Of a stretch of DNA of 64,000 nucleotides, positions 1 through 8,368 are shown piece by piece (the first letter of the stretch is position 1; the number at the start of each line of letters is the position of its first letter). Origin of the DNA: Lachnospiraceae bacterium G11 (lineage in GTDB: Bacteria > Bacillota > Clostridia > Lachnospirales > Lachnospiraceae); the NCBI GenBank assembly GCA_900103495.1, contig FMWZ01000010.1, positions 99,983 through 163,982 on the forward strand, in the 5' to 3' direction. The position numbers and the translations under genes were made by a program. The notes under the pieces are model-generated. The model did no database searches. It saw only the letters and a program-made list of their open reading frames with translations, and was not told the DNA's origin.

Positions 1-983
1 ATTGCAGCTACGAGGATTATCTTGCCCACGTAGACCACATAAAAGAAACCTATGGCAAAACCGTCGTCCTCTCCCCTAAACTGAGAGAATTCATGGATGA
101 GGTATATAGAGGGGCGGAAAGCGATGTTGATAAGATAGACAGGCTTGAAGAGCTTTTAAGAAGCTTTACCTACTCGGAGACACCGGGTGCGCTGCCTGAA
201 AGCATAAAGAACGAGAGTGATTTTCTGGACTATTTTGTGCTTGAAAGCAGGGAGGGCTTTTGCAGCCACTTTGCCACAGCCTTTGTTCTTCTGGCCAGAG
301 CAGAGGGAATCCCCGCTAGATACGCTCAGGGATATATAGTTTACCCCAAGGGAAACAGGAAGATAACCGTGAAATCCACCTGGGCCCACGCTTGGCCTGA
401 GGTTTATTACGACAACGCCGGCTGGGTAGCCTATGAACCCACACCTGCATACGTAAACAATTCATACTGGGTGACGGAAGATGGAACACCCGCGCAGACG
501 GTTCAACCGACTCCTGCGTACAATGCTTCCGCTTATGAGAATCTTTCGGTTTTGCCAGAAAATGAGGATACGGTAACAATCCGAATTAAATGGTATACCA
601 TAGTGATTCCCATAGTTATGGGTATTGTCTTTATCACCCTGGTTTATGTAATTGCCAACATGATTATGGCAAGACGCTTTGAGAAGATGAAGGAAGAGGA
701 TAAGTTTGTGGCTCTTTGCAGGCAAAACATAAGAATCCTCAGACTTTCCGGAAAAGCCATGGGGGATAATGAAACCTTACATGAATACAGAGAAAGACTT
801 CTTGAGAGCGATGGGAATGATGACTTCTCATTCCTTGAGGGGTATGAAAAATATTTGTACAGGGGAGATATAGAGAAAGAAAGCGCGGTTAAGGGTGCAA
901 CGCTTACGAAGCAAAAACTGTTATCTGCATTAAAGAGGGCAAATGTGTTAAAATATATTAGATTCTATATGGGTTTTAACTGA
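1..983 (+). CDS. transglutaminase-like membrane protein, 3' part
   Basis: The reading frame is open to the left window edge (first complete codon at base 3), so this is the C-terminal part of a longer gene; the first in-frame ATG at 93 is internal. The transglutaminase core shows the catalytic Cys in EGFCSHFA, the His in WAHAWPEV and the acidic position as Glu in VAYEPTPAY, where Asp is more usual. A single membrane helix (around IVIPIVMGIVFITLVY) follows, then a charged cytoplasmic tail of the kind seen in DUF4129. Such proteins normally follow MoxR and DUF58 genes, which would lie outside the window. The role is probably envelope protein processing; the substrate is unknown. The next gene starts 16 bp downstream, so they are probably co-transcribed. 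Confidence 0.88.
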   Translation, partial: CSYEDYLAHVDHIKETYGKTVVLSPKLREFMDEVYRGAESDVDKIDRLEELLRSFTYSETPGALPESIKNESDFLDYFVLESREGFCSHFATAFVLLARAEGIPARYAQGYIVYPKGNRKITVKSTWAHAWPEVYYDNAGWVAYEPTPAYVNNSYWVTEDGTPAQTVQPTPAYNASAYENLSVLPENEDTVTIRIKWYTIVIPIVMGIVFITLVYVIANMIMARRFEKMKEEDKFVALCRQNIRILRLSGKAMGDNETLHEYRERLLESDGNDDFSFLEGYEKYLYRGDIEKESAVKGATLTKQKLLSALKRANVLKYIRFYMGFN

Positions 984-999
984 TAATAAGGAAGCCAAA

Positions 1000-2502
1000 G
1001 TGAGACCGATTAACATTTATGCGCTTACAAGAGTAAAGAACCCGGATCTTTTGGGTGCAATGGAGCGTCAGATGTCAGGAAGGAGCCGGCATCTGACCAT
1101 AAAAGAATGGGAGATTGAGGGCCTGAAGACCTTCTCCGAGAAGCTTGGGGAAGTGTTGCCTGATGCGTTCAAACTCACATTCTTTTATTCTTTTACCATG
1201 CCCAAATTAGGGAAGGAGTTCGACCTCTTAAGAGTAAATGACGACTGCGTAATCAATATAGAACTAAAAAGCGGAAACGTCTCCGATGAAGCCATACTTA
1301 AGCAGCTGACCCTAAACAGATACTATCTTTCCACCCTTGGAAAGAATATGTACTCCTACCTTTATCTCAGCAACACCGACAGGCTTGTAAGGCTTTCAAG
1401 AAGCGAGAAGCTGGTGGATGCCGAGTGGGAGGACCTGGCAAGAACCCTGGAGAACCAGACTGATTGCTACGAAGGAGATATAGAGGATTTGTTCAAGGAG
1501 GACAGATACCTGATTTCGCCCCTTACGGACCCTGCAAGGTTCTTGAGACAGGACTATTTCCTTACTTCCCAGCAAAGGGACATCAAAAAGCTGATTATTA
1601 AATCCATCAACAAGAATAAGGGTGAAGTAACCTACCATGGCTTTACCGGTCTTCCCGGAACAGGTAAAACCATCCTCCTCTACGATCTTGCAATGCAGCT
1701 TTCATGGGAAGAATATGTCTGTGTATTTCATTTCGGCTCCCATGAGGCGGAGCTTGAAGAACTGGATATGCGCCTTAAGAGGGTGGATTTCTATTACTGC
1801 AAGCCGGATGAAAAGATAGAAGTTAAGAGGGAATACACAGCCATTCTTGTGGATGAAGGACACAGACTTACCAGGGACAGGCTTGAAGATATTCTTGGTT
1901 TTTCTGAGGAGTGGAAGGCTCCGGTTATCTTTTCCTATGACCTGGAGGACTCAATAGCCCCTGAGGAGAGAAAAACTTATGGTGCTCCTTTAATCGAAGC
2001 CCTTCCGGGATACGCCGGCCACAGACTTACCAACAAAATTCGTGTAAACAGTGAATTATCCTCCTTTATTTCGGGAGTTATGTGCATAAGAGGCAGGATT
2101 CACAGAAGAGAGTACCCTTCCGTAAATGTGGCCTATGCTGAAAACACTGAGGAACTGAAGAACCTTCTCACAAACTTTGAAAATGAAGGCTTCATGTTTA
2201 TAAGAGATAGGGAACTGTCCGTAGAGGATGAAGTTTTTACCGGGGTTTCAAATATGGTGGAAACCTCCGCCGCCACCTGCAAGGAGTTTGATAAGGTGGT
2301 GATGATCATGGATGAAAACTTCACCTATGATAAGGAGGGATACCTTAGGACTTCGGGTAAGAAAGAAGACGAAGAGGACTACAGGGTAAGAAATCTCTTT
2401 CATGGCTTAAGCAGAGCCAAAACAAGCGTGGCTCTTCTTATATATAATAACGAGGAAGTGCTGGATGTAATCCTTGCTATTCTTCAAAAGCAAAAGCCGT
2501 AA
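1000..2502 (+). CDS. PD-(D/E)xK nuclease fused to SF1-type P-loop ATPase (DUF2075-like)
   Basis: A 500-residue protein with a GTG start 6 nt after an AAGGA ribosome site. Residues about 40-120 look like a restriction-endonuclease fold: EFD at 73-75, ELK at 88-90 and Gln102 form the spaced acidic-ExK-Q pattern. After Gln191-Gln192 comes Walker A GLPGTGKT (217-224), Walker B ILVDEGHR (282-289) and a motif VI-like segment LSRAKTSVALL near the C terminus, all as in DUF2075/superfamily 1 helicases. It probably cuts or remodels nucleic acid. Neighbours are not DNA-repair genes: a transglutaminase lies upstream and uridine phosphorylase downstream. A defence or repair role is possible but cannot be decided from sequence. 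Confidence 0.8.
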   Translation: MRPINIYALTRVKNPDLLGAMERQMSGRSRHLTIKEWEIEGLKTFSEKLGEVLPDAFKLTFFYSFTMPKLGKEFDLLRVNDDCVINIELKSGNVSDEAILKQLTLNRYYLSTLGKNMYSYLYLSNTDRLVRLSRSEKLVDAEWEDLARTLENQTDCYEGDIEDLFKEDRYLISPLTDPARFLRQDYFLTSQQRDIKKLIIKSINKNKGEVTYHGFTGLPGTGKTILLYDLAMQLSWEEYVCVFHFGSHEAELEELDMRLKRVDFYYCKPDEKIEVKREYTAILVDEGHRLTRDRLEDILGFSEEWKAPVIFSYDLEDSIAPEERKTYGAPLIEALPGYAGHRLTNKIRVNSELSSFISGVMCIRGRIHRREYPSVNVAYAENTEELKNLLTNFENEGFMFIRDRELSVEDEVFTGVSNMVETSAATCKEFDKVVMIMDENFTYDKEGYLRTSGKKEDEEDYRVRNLFHGLSRAKTSVALLIYNNEEVLDVILAILQKQKP

Positions 2503-2527
2503 AGTAGCAAAAAATCGCTTTTCGCGG

Positions 2528-2533
2528 TATAAT
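2528..2533 (+). promoter_or_regulatory. -10 box for the uridine phosphorylase gene
   Basis: A perfect TATAAT lies 34 bp before the start codon in the 64-bp gap after the helicase gene. No good -35 box is seen at 16-18 bp. Confidence 0.45.
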
Positions 2534-2566
2534 TCTTGTATCTGATGCATCTAGGGAGGTAACTAT

Positions 2567-3337
2567 ATGCAAGAAATGGAAAAACAGTTTCACCTTCAAA
2601 TCAAAGAAGGAGATGTAGGAAAATACGTTATTATGGCGGGAGATCCCGGAAGAATCCCCGCAATTGCCGAGCTTTTCGATGACGCAAAGCAGGTAGCTTA
2701 CAACAGAGAATATAACATTTATACAGGATATTTGTGTGGGGAGAAGGTTACAGCCATTTCCCACGGAATAGGCGGTCCTTCAACTGCCATTGCCGTAGAG
2801 GAGCTGGTTAAGTGCGGTTCCGATACATTCATTAGAACCGGTACCTGCGGAGGAATCGACTTGGATGTTAAATCCGGTGATATCGTTGTTGCCACAGGCG
2901 CCATAAGATACGAGCACACAAGTCTTGAGTATGCTCCCATCGAGTATCCCGCAGTATCAGATCTTGATATTGCAATTGCCCTTAAGGAAGCATCCATTGA
3001 ACTTGGAAACACAACCCATTCCGGAATAGTTCAGTGTAAGGATTCATTCTACGGCCAGCATTCACCTAAGGAAAGCCCTGTTTACTATGACCTTTTGCAG
3101 AAGTGGGAATCCTGGAAGAGACTTGGAGTAAAGGCTTCCGAGATGGAATCCGCAGCACTCTTTGTTATTGCCAACGCAAGAAAGTGCCGTGCGGGAGCAT
3201 GCTTCCATGTGGTCTGGAATCAGGAGCGTGAGGCAGCAGGCCTTGATCAGAAGATGAGTGAGGACACATCCATGTCCGTAAAGGTTGCTGTTGAGGCAAT
3301 GAAGAAGATTATTATGGCCGACAAGGCAAAAAAATAA
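2567..3337 (+). CDS. udp: uridine phosphorylase
   Basis: A 256-residue cytoplasmic enzyme of the NP-I nucleoside phosphorylase family, converting uridine and phosphate to uracil and ribose 1-phosphate. Visible signatures are GDPGR near residue 26 (phosphate binding), the GTCGGI loop and the EMESAAL segment that contacts ribose. The length fits the hexameric NP-I family (about 250). The start has a strong GGGAGGT site 7 nt upstream. The SxEMESA pattern and GDPGR motif favour uridine over purine substrates, but some relatives accept both. It provides pyrimidine salvage. It seems to have its own promoter and to be followed by a hairpin. Confidence 0.92.
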   Translation: MQEMEKQFHLQIKEGDVGKYVIMAGDPGRIPAIAELFDDAKQVAYNREYNIYTGYLCGEKVTAISHGIGGPSTAIAVEELVKCGSDTFIRTGTCGGIDLDVKSGDIVVATGAIRYEHTSLEYAPIEYPAVSDLDIAIALKEASIELGNTTHSGIVQCKDSFYGQHSPKESPVYYDLLQKWESWKRLGVKASEMESAALFVIANARKCRAGACFHVVWNQEREAAGLDQKMSEDTSMSVKVAVEAMKKIIMADKAKK

Positions 3338-3352
3338 AAGCGATTAATTAAA

Positions 3353-3386
3353 CAAGTCTACTTTTGCGTACACAAGGGTAGGCTTG
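3353..3386 (+). terminator. 14-bp hairpin after udp
   Basis: Left arm 3353-3366 pairs with 3373-3386 over 14 positions with a few G-U pairs, around a 6-nt loop. The downstream run is only ATTTC, so it may be a weak terminator or a leader hairpin for the pyrophosphatase gene 16 bp later. Confidence 0.5.
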
Positions 3387-3402
3387 ATTTCATGAGGAGA
3401 AA

Positions 3403-4701
3403 ATGAGCGATATTTATATTACGGGTCACCAGAATCCCGACTTGGACAGCGTATGCAGTGCTTACGGCTATGCGGTTTTAAAGAACCTGATCGACAAGGA
3501 AAACAATTATATTCCCGTAAGATGCGGACACCTTTCAAACTCCACAAAAAGTATCCTTCAGTCTTTAAACTTCAAGATTCCTCCTTACAAGAGAGACATA
3601 TATCCAAAGGTTGAAGATGTATATCTTAAGAGTGAGGTTCCTCTTGATGCCGAGGCGCCCTTAAACGATGTTGCAGAAATATACGAGGAAACTAACCCCT
3701 CGGTTATGCCTGTTTTTAAAAACGGAGAGTTCTACGGACTTCTTTCAGTCGATGATATTACATCATGGGTCATGAATGAGATTTCTTCAAAGGGTAACGT
3801 GGAGATAATTCCTGCAATAAAGGACATTATGTCTGAGCAGGAACCTCCTGTGAAGGTTAGCGACTTCTTTGAGGAGGCCAAGACCAAGCTTTCCATATCC
3901 AAGAAGAGAGGCCTTGCGGTTTATGATGACAACGGCTTTGTTGGATTCGTAACAAGAAGATGTTTCCTGAAGGCCCCTAAGCATAATGTGATTCTCGTGG
4001 ACCATAATGAGCAAAAGCAAAGCATCAGAGGGCTGGAGTTTGCCAATATAGTTGAGATCATTGACCACCACAGGCTCGATGCCATGAAGACATCGCTTCC
4101 CATATTTATCGATGCAGAGCCTTTGGGAAGTACCTGCACCATAGTTTATCGCCTGTTTATCAGAAACGAATTAAGACCTGATGAGGTTACCGCAAGGGTC
4201 CTTCTTGCGGGAGTCATCGGTGATACGCTGATTTTGAAAAGCCCCACCACAACTCCTGAAGATGTGGACGCTGCAAATGCTTTGGCCAAAATCTGCGGTG
4301 TGGATTTGCAGGAATTTGGCTTGTCCATGTTTGCAAGAATGGAAGGCCTCAAAACCAGAGATCCCGAGGCGGCTATTTCTTCCGACTTTAAGAAATATAC
4401 CGAGGCGGGAGTTCGAATCGGAATCGGCCAGTGCGAGGTTACAACCCTTCACGATATCGACGATTACAAAGAGGCCTACCTTAAGGGACTTGAGATTGTC
4501 AAAACAAAGAACGGCTTAGACTGGGCGGTTCTTATGATAACTGATGTTATGAAAGAACACAGCGTACTTCTTTGCACAAGGCACAGAGCCAACAAACATC
4601 TTGAGTACGCCAATCTTGAAGAAGGAATATATGATATGCCGGGAGTAATGAGCCGTAAGAAACAGCTCCTTCCCGAGATAATTCACGCAGTAGGAATATG
4701 A
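3403..4701 (+). CDS. CBS-domain Mn-dependent inorganic pyrophosphatase (DHH/DHHA2)
   Basis: A 432-residue family II pyrophosphatase. The N-terminal DHH part shows ITGHQNPDLDS (His9, Asp13, Asp15 as metal ligands), followed by a pair of CBS domains (about 70-190), a second half with IEIIDHHR-type metal ligands, and the DHHA2 domain ending in the conserved SRKKQ stretch. There is no room for the DRTGG domain found in longer relatives. CBS domains in this family bind adenine nucleotides and tune hydrolysis of pyrophosphate. The start has GAGGAGA 5 nt upstream. The stop codon overlaps the ATG of the next gene by 4 bp, so the enzyme is translationally coupled to a solute-binding lipoprotein, which is unusual. 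Confidence 0.93.
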   Translation: MSDIYITGHQNPDLDSVCSAYGYAVLKNLIDKENNYIPVRCGHLSNSTKSILQSLNFKIPPYKRDIYPKVEDVYLKSEVPLDAEAPLNDVAEIYEETNPSVMPVFKNGEFYGLLSVDDITSWVMNEISSKGNVEIIPAIKDIMSEQEPPVKVSDFFEEAKTKLSISKKRGLAVYDDNGFVGFVTRRCFLKAPKHNVILVDHNEQKQSIRGLEFANIVEIIDHHRLDAMKTSLPIFIDAEPLGSTCTIVYRLFIRNELRPDEVTARVLLAGVIGDTLILKSPTTTPEDVDAANALAKICGVDLQEFGLSMFARMEGLKTRDPEAAISSDFKKYTEAGVRIGIGQCEVTTLHDIDDYKEAYLKGLEIVKTKNGLDWAVLMITDVMKEHSVLLCTRHRANKHLEYANLEEGIYDMPGVMSRKKQLLPEIIHAVGI

Positions 4702-5717
4702 TCAAAATCCCGATGACTTCAAACTTTAAAAGAATAATTGCCATTCTTTCAGCCTCCATATTACTTGGGGGCTGTGCGTATAATGCGGTTAATGAAGAGC
4801 CCCAAATGCCTGAGGATAAGAAGCTTGTAATCTATACCTCTCACAAGGCAAACATATATGAGCCCATCATTAAGGAGTTTGAAGAAAGAAGCGGCATATG
4901 GGTAAAGGTGGTAACGGGAGGAACCAACGAAATCCTTTCAAAGGTTTCGGAGGAAGGCAGCGCTGATGCTGACATAATGTTTGGGGGCGGCGTTGACAGC
5001 CTTGAGGTTTACAAAGAGTGTTTTGAACCATATGTTACTTCCCAGGAAGCAAATCTTGACAGTACCTATAGCTCTCCCGAACATGCATATACAGTTTTTT
5101 CAAAGCTGCCCATTGTATTTATATATAATGAAAAACTTGTTATCCAGGCAGGAAAACCCAGAACCTGGGCAGAACTTCTGGCTTCAAGCTGGAAGGGGAA
5201 GATTGCCTTTGCGGACCCCAATCAGTCCGGAAGCTCATATACTGCTCTGGTAACTCTTATTCAGGCCACGGAAGCAGTATATGGGGATGAGGAAGTAATA
5301 AGAAAATTTGTCAAAAATCTTGACGGAGATATTTACGGGGGCTCCGGGGATATTATAGATGCAGTTGCCTCGGGCAAGAAGTCCATCGGCGTTACTTTGG
5401 AGGAAACGGCCCTTAAACAGATGGGCAAGAAGGCCGACATGGGAATTGTTTATCCTGTTGACGGCACCACAACTGTCCCTGACGGATGCGCTATTTTTAA
5501 GGATGCACCCCACAAGGATAATGCAAAGCTTTTTATGGAGTTTATTGTGGGAGATGATGTACAGCATCTTCTGGAGGAAGAACTCTACAGAAAAAGCGTA
5601 AGAAAAGATTTCAAACAGAGCATAGATGTAAAAGAAATAGAGTATGACCTGAATTACGCCATAGCAAACAGAGAAAAGATACTTTCTCTTTGGGATGAAC
5701 TTGCAGGGGAACAATAG
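4698..5717 (+). CDS. solute-binding lipoprotein, probable sensor component of a three-component system
   Basis: A 339-residue protein with a short signal peptide and lipobox LLGGC (Cys26), so it is lipid-anchored outside the membrane. The mature part starts with LVIYTSHKANIYEPII and has the FxxxSGI and IFGGG-like segments of the iron(III)/phosphonate/sugar-phosphate class of extracellular binding proteins. It sits directly in front of a sensor kinase and an AraC-type regulator with 1-bp spacing. This is the gene order of HptA-HptS-HptR in staphylococci, where the binding protein detects hexose phosphate for the kinase. The ligand here is inferred, not shown. It has no adjacent permease of its own. 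Confidence 0.85.
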   Translation: MIKIPMTSNFKRIIAILSASILLGGCAYNAVNEEPQMPEDKKLVIYTSHKANIYEPIIKEFEERSGIWVKVVTGGTNEILSKVSEEGSADADIMFGGGVDSLEVYKECFEPYVTSQEANLDSTYSSPEHAYTVFSKLPIVFIYNEKLVIQAGKPRTWAELLASSWKGKIAFADPNQSGSSYTALVTLIQATEAVYGDEEVIRKFVKNLDGDIYGGSGDIIDAVASGKKSIGVTLEETALKQMGKKADMGIVYPVDGTTTVPDGCAIFKDAPHKDNAKLFMEFIVGDDVQHLLEEELYRKSVRKDFKQSIDVKEIEYDLNYAIANREKILSLWDELAGEQ

Positions 5718-5718
5718 T

Positions 5719-7440
5719 ATGAAGAAGATTATCAGAAAATCCTTCAAAAGAGAATTGTTCCTTGGACTCTTTCTGGTATCACTGATTCCCGGAATAGTCA
5801 TAAGCCTTCTTCTGGTTAAAGTTTTCAAATCAAGGCTTGCAAGCGACTATCAGGCGGCGGCTGCATCCCAGGTTACCTCCGTTACAGAGGCTTTGGAACA
5901 ATACTTTAACTTAATAGACGAAACTCAGCTTGCCATTAGAAGCAACAAAAAGATAGTGGGCGGAATTTCAGAGACTGACAGCTGGCAGAAGAACAAGGCT
6001 TACACTGCTCTTTATGAAGCTACGGAGAATGCCAGGAATGTGGCGAGATTCAATATTTACGATATTGAAGGAAACCTTGTATTTACCACATCTACCGAAG
6101 GGTACTCTGAATCAATTCCAACTTACTGGGGAATTTTGAAGGTATCCTTTGCACATCCCGACGAAAGGATAATCAAGAAGGCGGTAATGAGTGATGACGA
6201 AAAAACAGTCATTCAAATTGCCAGGGCCATCGTCTCGGGAGATGAATGTGTGGGTTTTGTAGTAACAGATGTTTTTTCATCTCATATTGAAGAAATTCTT
6301 GCAAAATCCTATGACGAGTCATACGGAATTGCAATTCTTGATTCATTTTATGAGGATGTGTACAGTACAAGGACAGGTAAAGAAGAAGCCTTAGCAGCCC
6401 TTATAAGACAGAGGGAATTTGACGGAGAGCCCCTGAAACAGGAGGATGACGAGGTTGAGTTCTTCCTTTCAAGGATAGGAGATACGAACCTTACCCTTGT
6501 TTTGGGAAAGGAACCGGTGCTTACAGATGACATCACAAGAACCATGTGGGGCGTAACAACCGTTATCATTCTTTTCTCTGTTATCCTGTGTTTCTTTGTG
6601 GCAAATATCATAAGTGACTACCTGACCTCACCCATAATTAAGCTTTCCAAAGCCATGGAGAAGGTTAAGGGCGGAGATTTGGATGTTTCGGTCCACAGTT
6701 CAAGAATAGATGAGCTCGGCCAGCTTTCGGAAGACTTCGACAAGATGACGGATGAGCTTAAGACCTATATGGAATTACAGGTTAAGCAGCAGCAGGAAAT
6801 CAACGATTCAAATATTGCAATGATGCAGGCCCAGCTTAATCCTCACTTTCTGTATAATACCTTAGACACCATGAAGTGGGTGGCAAAGGCAAACAACGTG
6901 CCGGATCTTGCCAAGATGTCGGCAGACCTGGCTCAGATACTTCGCCTCAGTATCTCTGACAGAAAGTTTATAACTCTCGAAGAAGAGATGGAGATGGTGG
7001 AAAAGTATGTGGAGATTCAGCAGATAAGGTTTGGCGGAAACTTCACCTTTGACGCAGAACTTCCCATGGAGCTGGAGGATTGCATAATTCCAAAACTGAT
7101 TATTCAGCCAATTGTTGAAAATGCCCTTATTCATGGCTTGAAGGAACAGGAAAAAGGACATATATTTGTAAATGCCTATTCGGAATCGGGTAATCTTAAG
7201 ATAGAGGTTACGGACAACGGATGCGGTATCGAAGGAGAGATACTTGAGAAGCTTAACTCAAGAGACAGAGAAAAGCTTAGGGGCCATATCGGATTTTTCA
7301 ATGTAGATACCATATTAAGGCTTTACTATGGAGATAATTTCGGACTGAAGGCGTTTAAGCCTGAAGAGGGTGGCACGAAAGTGCTTATTACCTTACCTTT
7401 AACTAAGGAGAGAAACAATGATCAAAGTCCTCGTTGTTGA
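5719..7440 (+). CDS. sensor histidine kinase (YesM/LytS type, HAMP)
   Basis: A 573-residue membrane kinase. I place the start at ATG 5719 (MKKIIRK), just after the previous stop, because AGGGGA lies 8 nt upstream; an earlier in-frame ATG at 5695 has no such site. Helix 1 spans about 12-34, an extracellular Cache-like domain 35-275, helix 2 about 279-299, HAMP 300-352, then the His_kinase segment with the phospho-acceptor His376 in LNPHFLYN. The ATPase domain has the N box IVENALIHG and DNGCGI. It probably receives a signal from the upstream binding lipoprotein and phosphorylates the regulator encoded next, which overlaps its 3' end by 23 bp. Confidence 0.93.
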   Translation: MKKIIRKSFKRELFLGLFLVSLIPGIVISLLLVKVFKSRLASDYQAAAASQVTSVTEALEQYFNLIDETQLAIRSNKKIVGGISETDSWQKNKAYTALYEATENARNVARFNIYDIEGNLVFTTSTEGYSESIPTYWGILKVSFAHPDERIIKKAVMSDDEKTVIQIARAIVSGDECVGFVVTDVFSSHIEEILAKSYDESYGIAILDSFYEDVYSTRTGKEEALAALIRQREFDGEPLKQEDDEVEFFLSRIGDTNLTLVLGKEPVLTDDITRTMWGVTTVIILFSVILCFFVANIISDYLTSPIIKLSKAMEKVKGGDLDVSVHSSRIDELGQLSEDFDKMTDELKTYMELQVKQQQEINDSNIAMMQAQLNPHFLYNTLDTMKWVAKANNVPDLAKMSADLAQILRLSISDRKFITLEEEMEMVEKYVEIQQIRFGGNFTFDAELPMELEDCIIPKLIIQPIVENALIHGLKEQEKGHIFVNAYSESGNLKIEVTDNGCGIEGEILEKLNSRDREKLRGHIGFFNVDTILRLYYGDNFGLKAFKPEEGGTKVLITLPLTKERNNDQSPRC

Positions 7441-8194
7441 TGATGAAACATTAGTCAGACAGGGAATAGTCATGGAAACTGACTGGGCATCCCTTAACTG
7501 CACGGTTATAGCTGAAGCGGCAAACGGCCTTGAGGGCCTGGAAGCTGTGAAAAAGTTTACGCCTGATTTAATAATTTGCGATATTAAGATGCCAAAGATG
7601 GATGGCCTTGAGATGTTGACTAAGCTTAGAGAGTCCGGCATAGGCACTCCGGTTATATTCCTTACAGCCTATTCCGATTTCGAGTATGCAAGGCAGGCCA
7701 TAAAATTAGCTGCAACGGATTATCTTTTAAAGCCCTTTGAAGACGGAGACCTTGAGAAAGCCATAACAAGAATTACCTCAAGAATCACCAGAGAGAGAAA
7801 GAACTTAAGACAGATGCATGAGTCGGATGTTCTTTCAGATGAGATAATTGAGAAGAAGGGTGATAAGAGTAAATATGTTGCCGAAGCCCTAAACTACATC
7901 GCCGAGCACTATGGGGATGAGAACCTGGGAATCAAGGACGTGGCAGAGAGTATTGGCATAAGCGAAGGGCACCTGTCCCACGTATTCAAAGCGGAAACCG
8001 ATTATACGGTAAATGCCTTCATTACAAGATACAGAATCAAGGCAGCCATGAAGCTTTTAGGAGATGTAAGGTATAAGGTCTATGAAGTTGCCGAGAAGGT
8101 GGGCTATAAGGACATAACCTATTTCTCCTCGGTTTTTAAGAAGATAACGGGTCTAAACCCCTCAGATTTTCAAAATAAGATCCACAATGTCTGA
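7418..8194 (+). CDS. response regulator, receiver plus AraC-type DNA-binding domain
   Basis: A 258-residue YesN-type regulator. The receiver domain (1-120) has the acidic pair VDDE, phospho-acceptor Asp55 in ICDIKMPKMDG, the Thr in FLTAYSD and the Lys in LKPFE. A linker leads to two helix-turn-helix motifs of the AraC family (about 155-258, ending GLNPSDFQNK). It starts inside the kinase gene with TAAGGAG 8 nt upstream. It is expected to activate the adjacent ABC transporter genes in response to the kinase. Its stop codon lies within the loop of the terminator that follows. Confidence 0.94.
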   Translation: MIKVLVVDDETLVRQGIVMETDWASLNCTVIAEAANGLEGLEAVKKFTPDLIICDIKMPKMDGLEMLTKLRESGIGTPVIFLTAYSDFEYARQAIKLAATDYLLKPFEDGDLEKAITRITSRITRERKNLRQMHESDVLSDEIIEKKGDKSKYVAEALNYIAEHYGDENLGIKDVAESIGISEGHLSHVFKAETDYTVNAFITRYRIKAAMKLLGDVRYKVYEVAEKVGYKDITYFSSVFKKITGLNPSDFQNKIHNV

Positions 8195-8224
8195 TAAGGG
8201 CATTGTGGATTTTGTATATTTTTC
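8182..8224 (+). terminator. terminator of the binding protein-kinase-regulator operon
   Basis: CCACAATG (8182-8189) and CATTGTGG (8201-8208) form a perfect 8-bp stem; the stop codon of the regulator sits in the loop and a T-rich tract follows. Confidence 0.75.
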
Positions 8225-8313
8225 TTTGGATTTCTAAAGGTCTCATATGCACTTTCGCAGAATTTCACAAACAATAACAGTTTTGTCCAGTTTTTTGTCG
8301 TCAAAATCACTAA

Positions 8314-8346
8314 TATAATCAAAGTGTAGTCCGAAAGGTATCGGAC
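8314..8346 (+). promoter_or_regulatory. -10 box and 5' hairpin of the ABC transporter operon
   Basis: TATAAT at 8314-8319 puts the transcript start near 8326. No good -35 is present, which would suit an activator-dependent promoter. A perfect 6-bp hairpin GTCCGA/TCGGAC (8329-8334 and 8341-8346) lies at the very 5' end of the message. Confidence 0.55.
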
Positions 8347-8368
8347 AAAACCAATAGGAGGACAGAAA

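Noticed and set aside
5235..5828. 197-codon minus-strand frame across the sensor lipoprotein and kinase start
   Set aside because: It is antisense to two well-supported genes and has no start signals.
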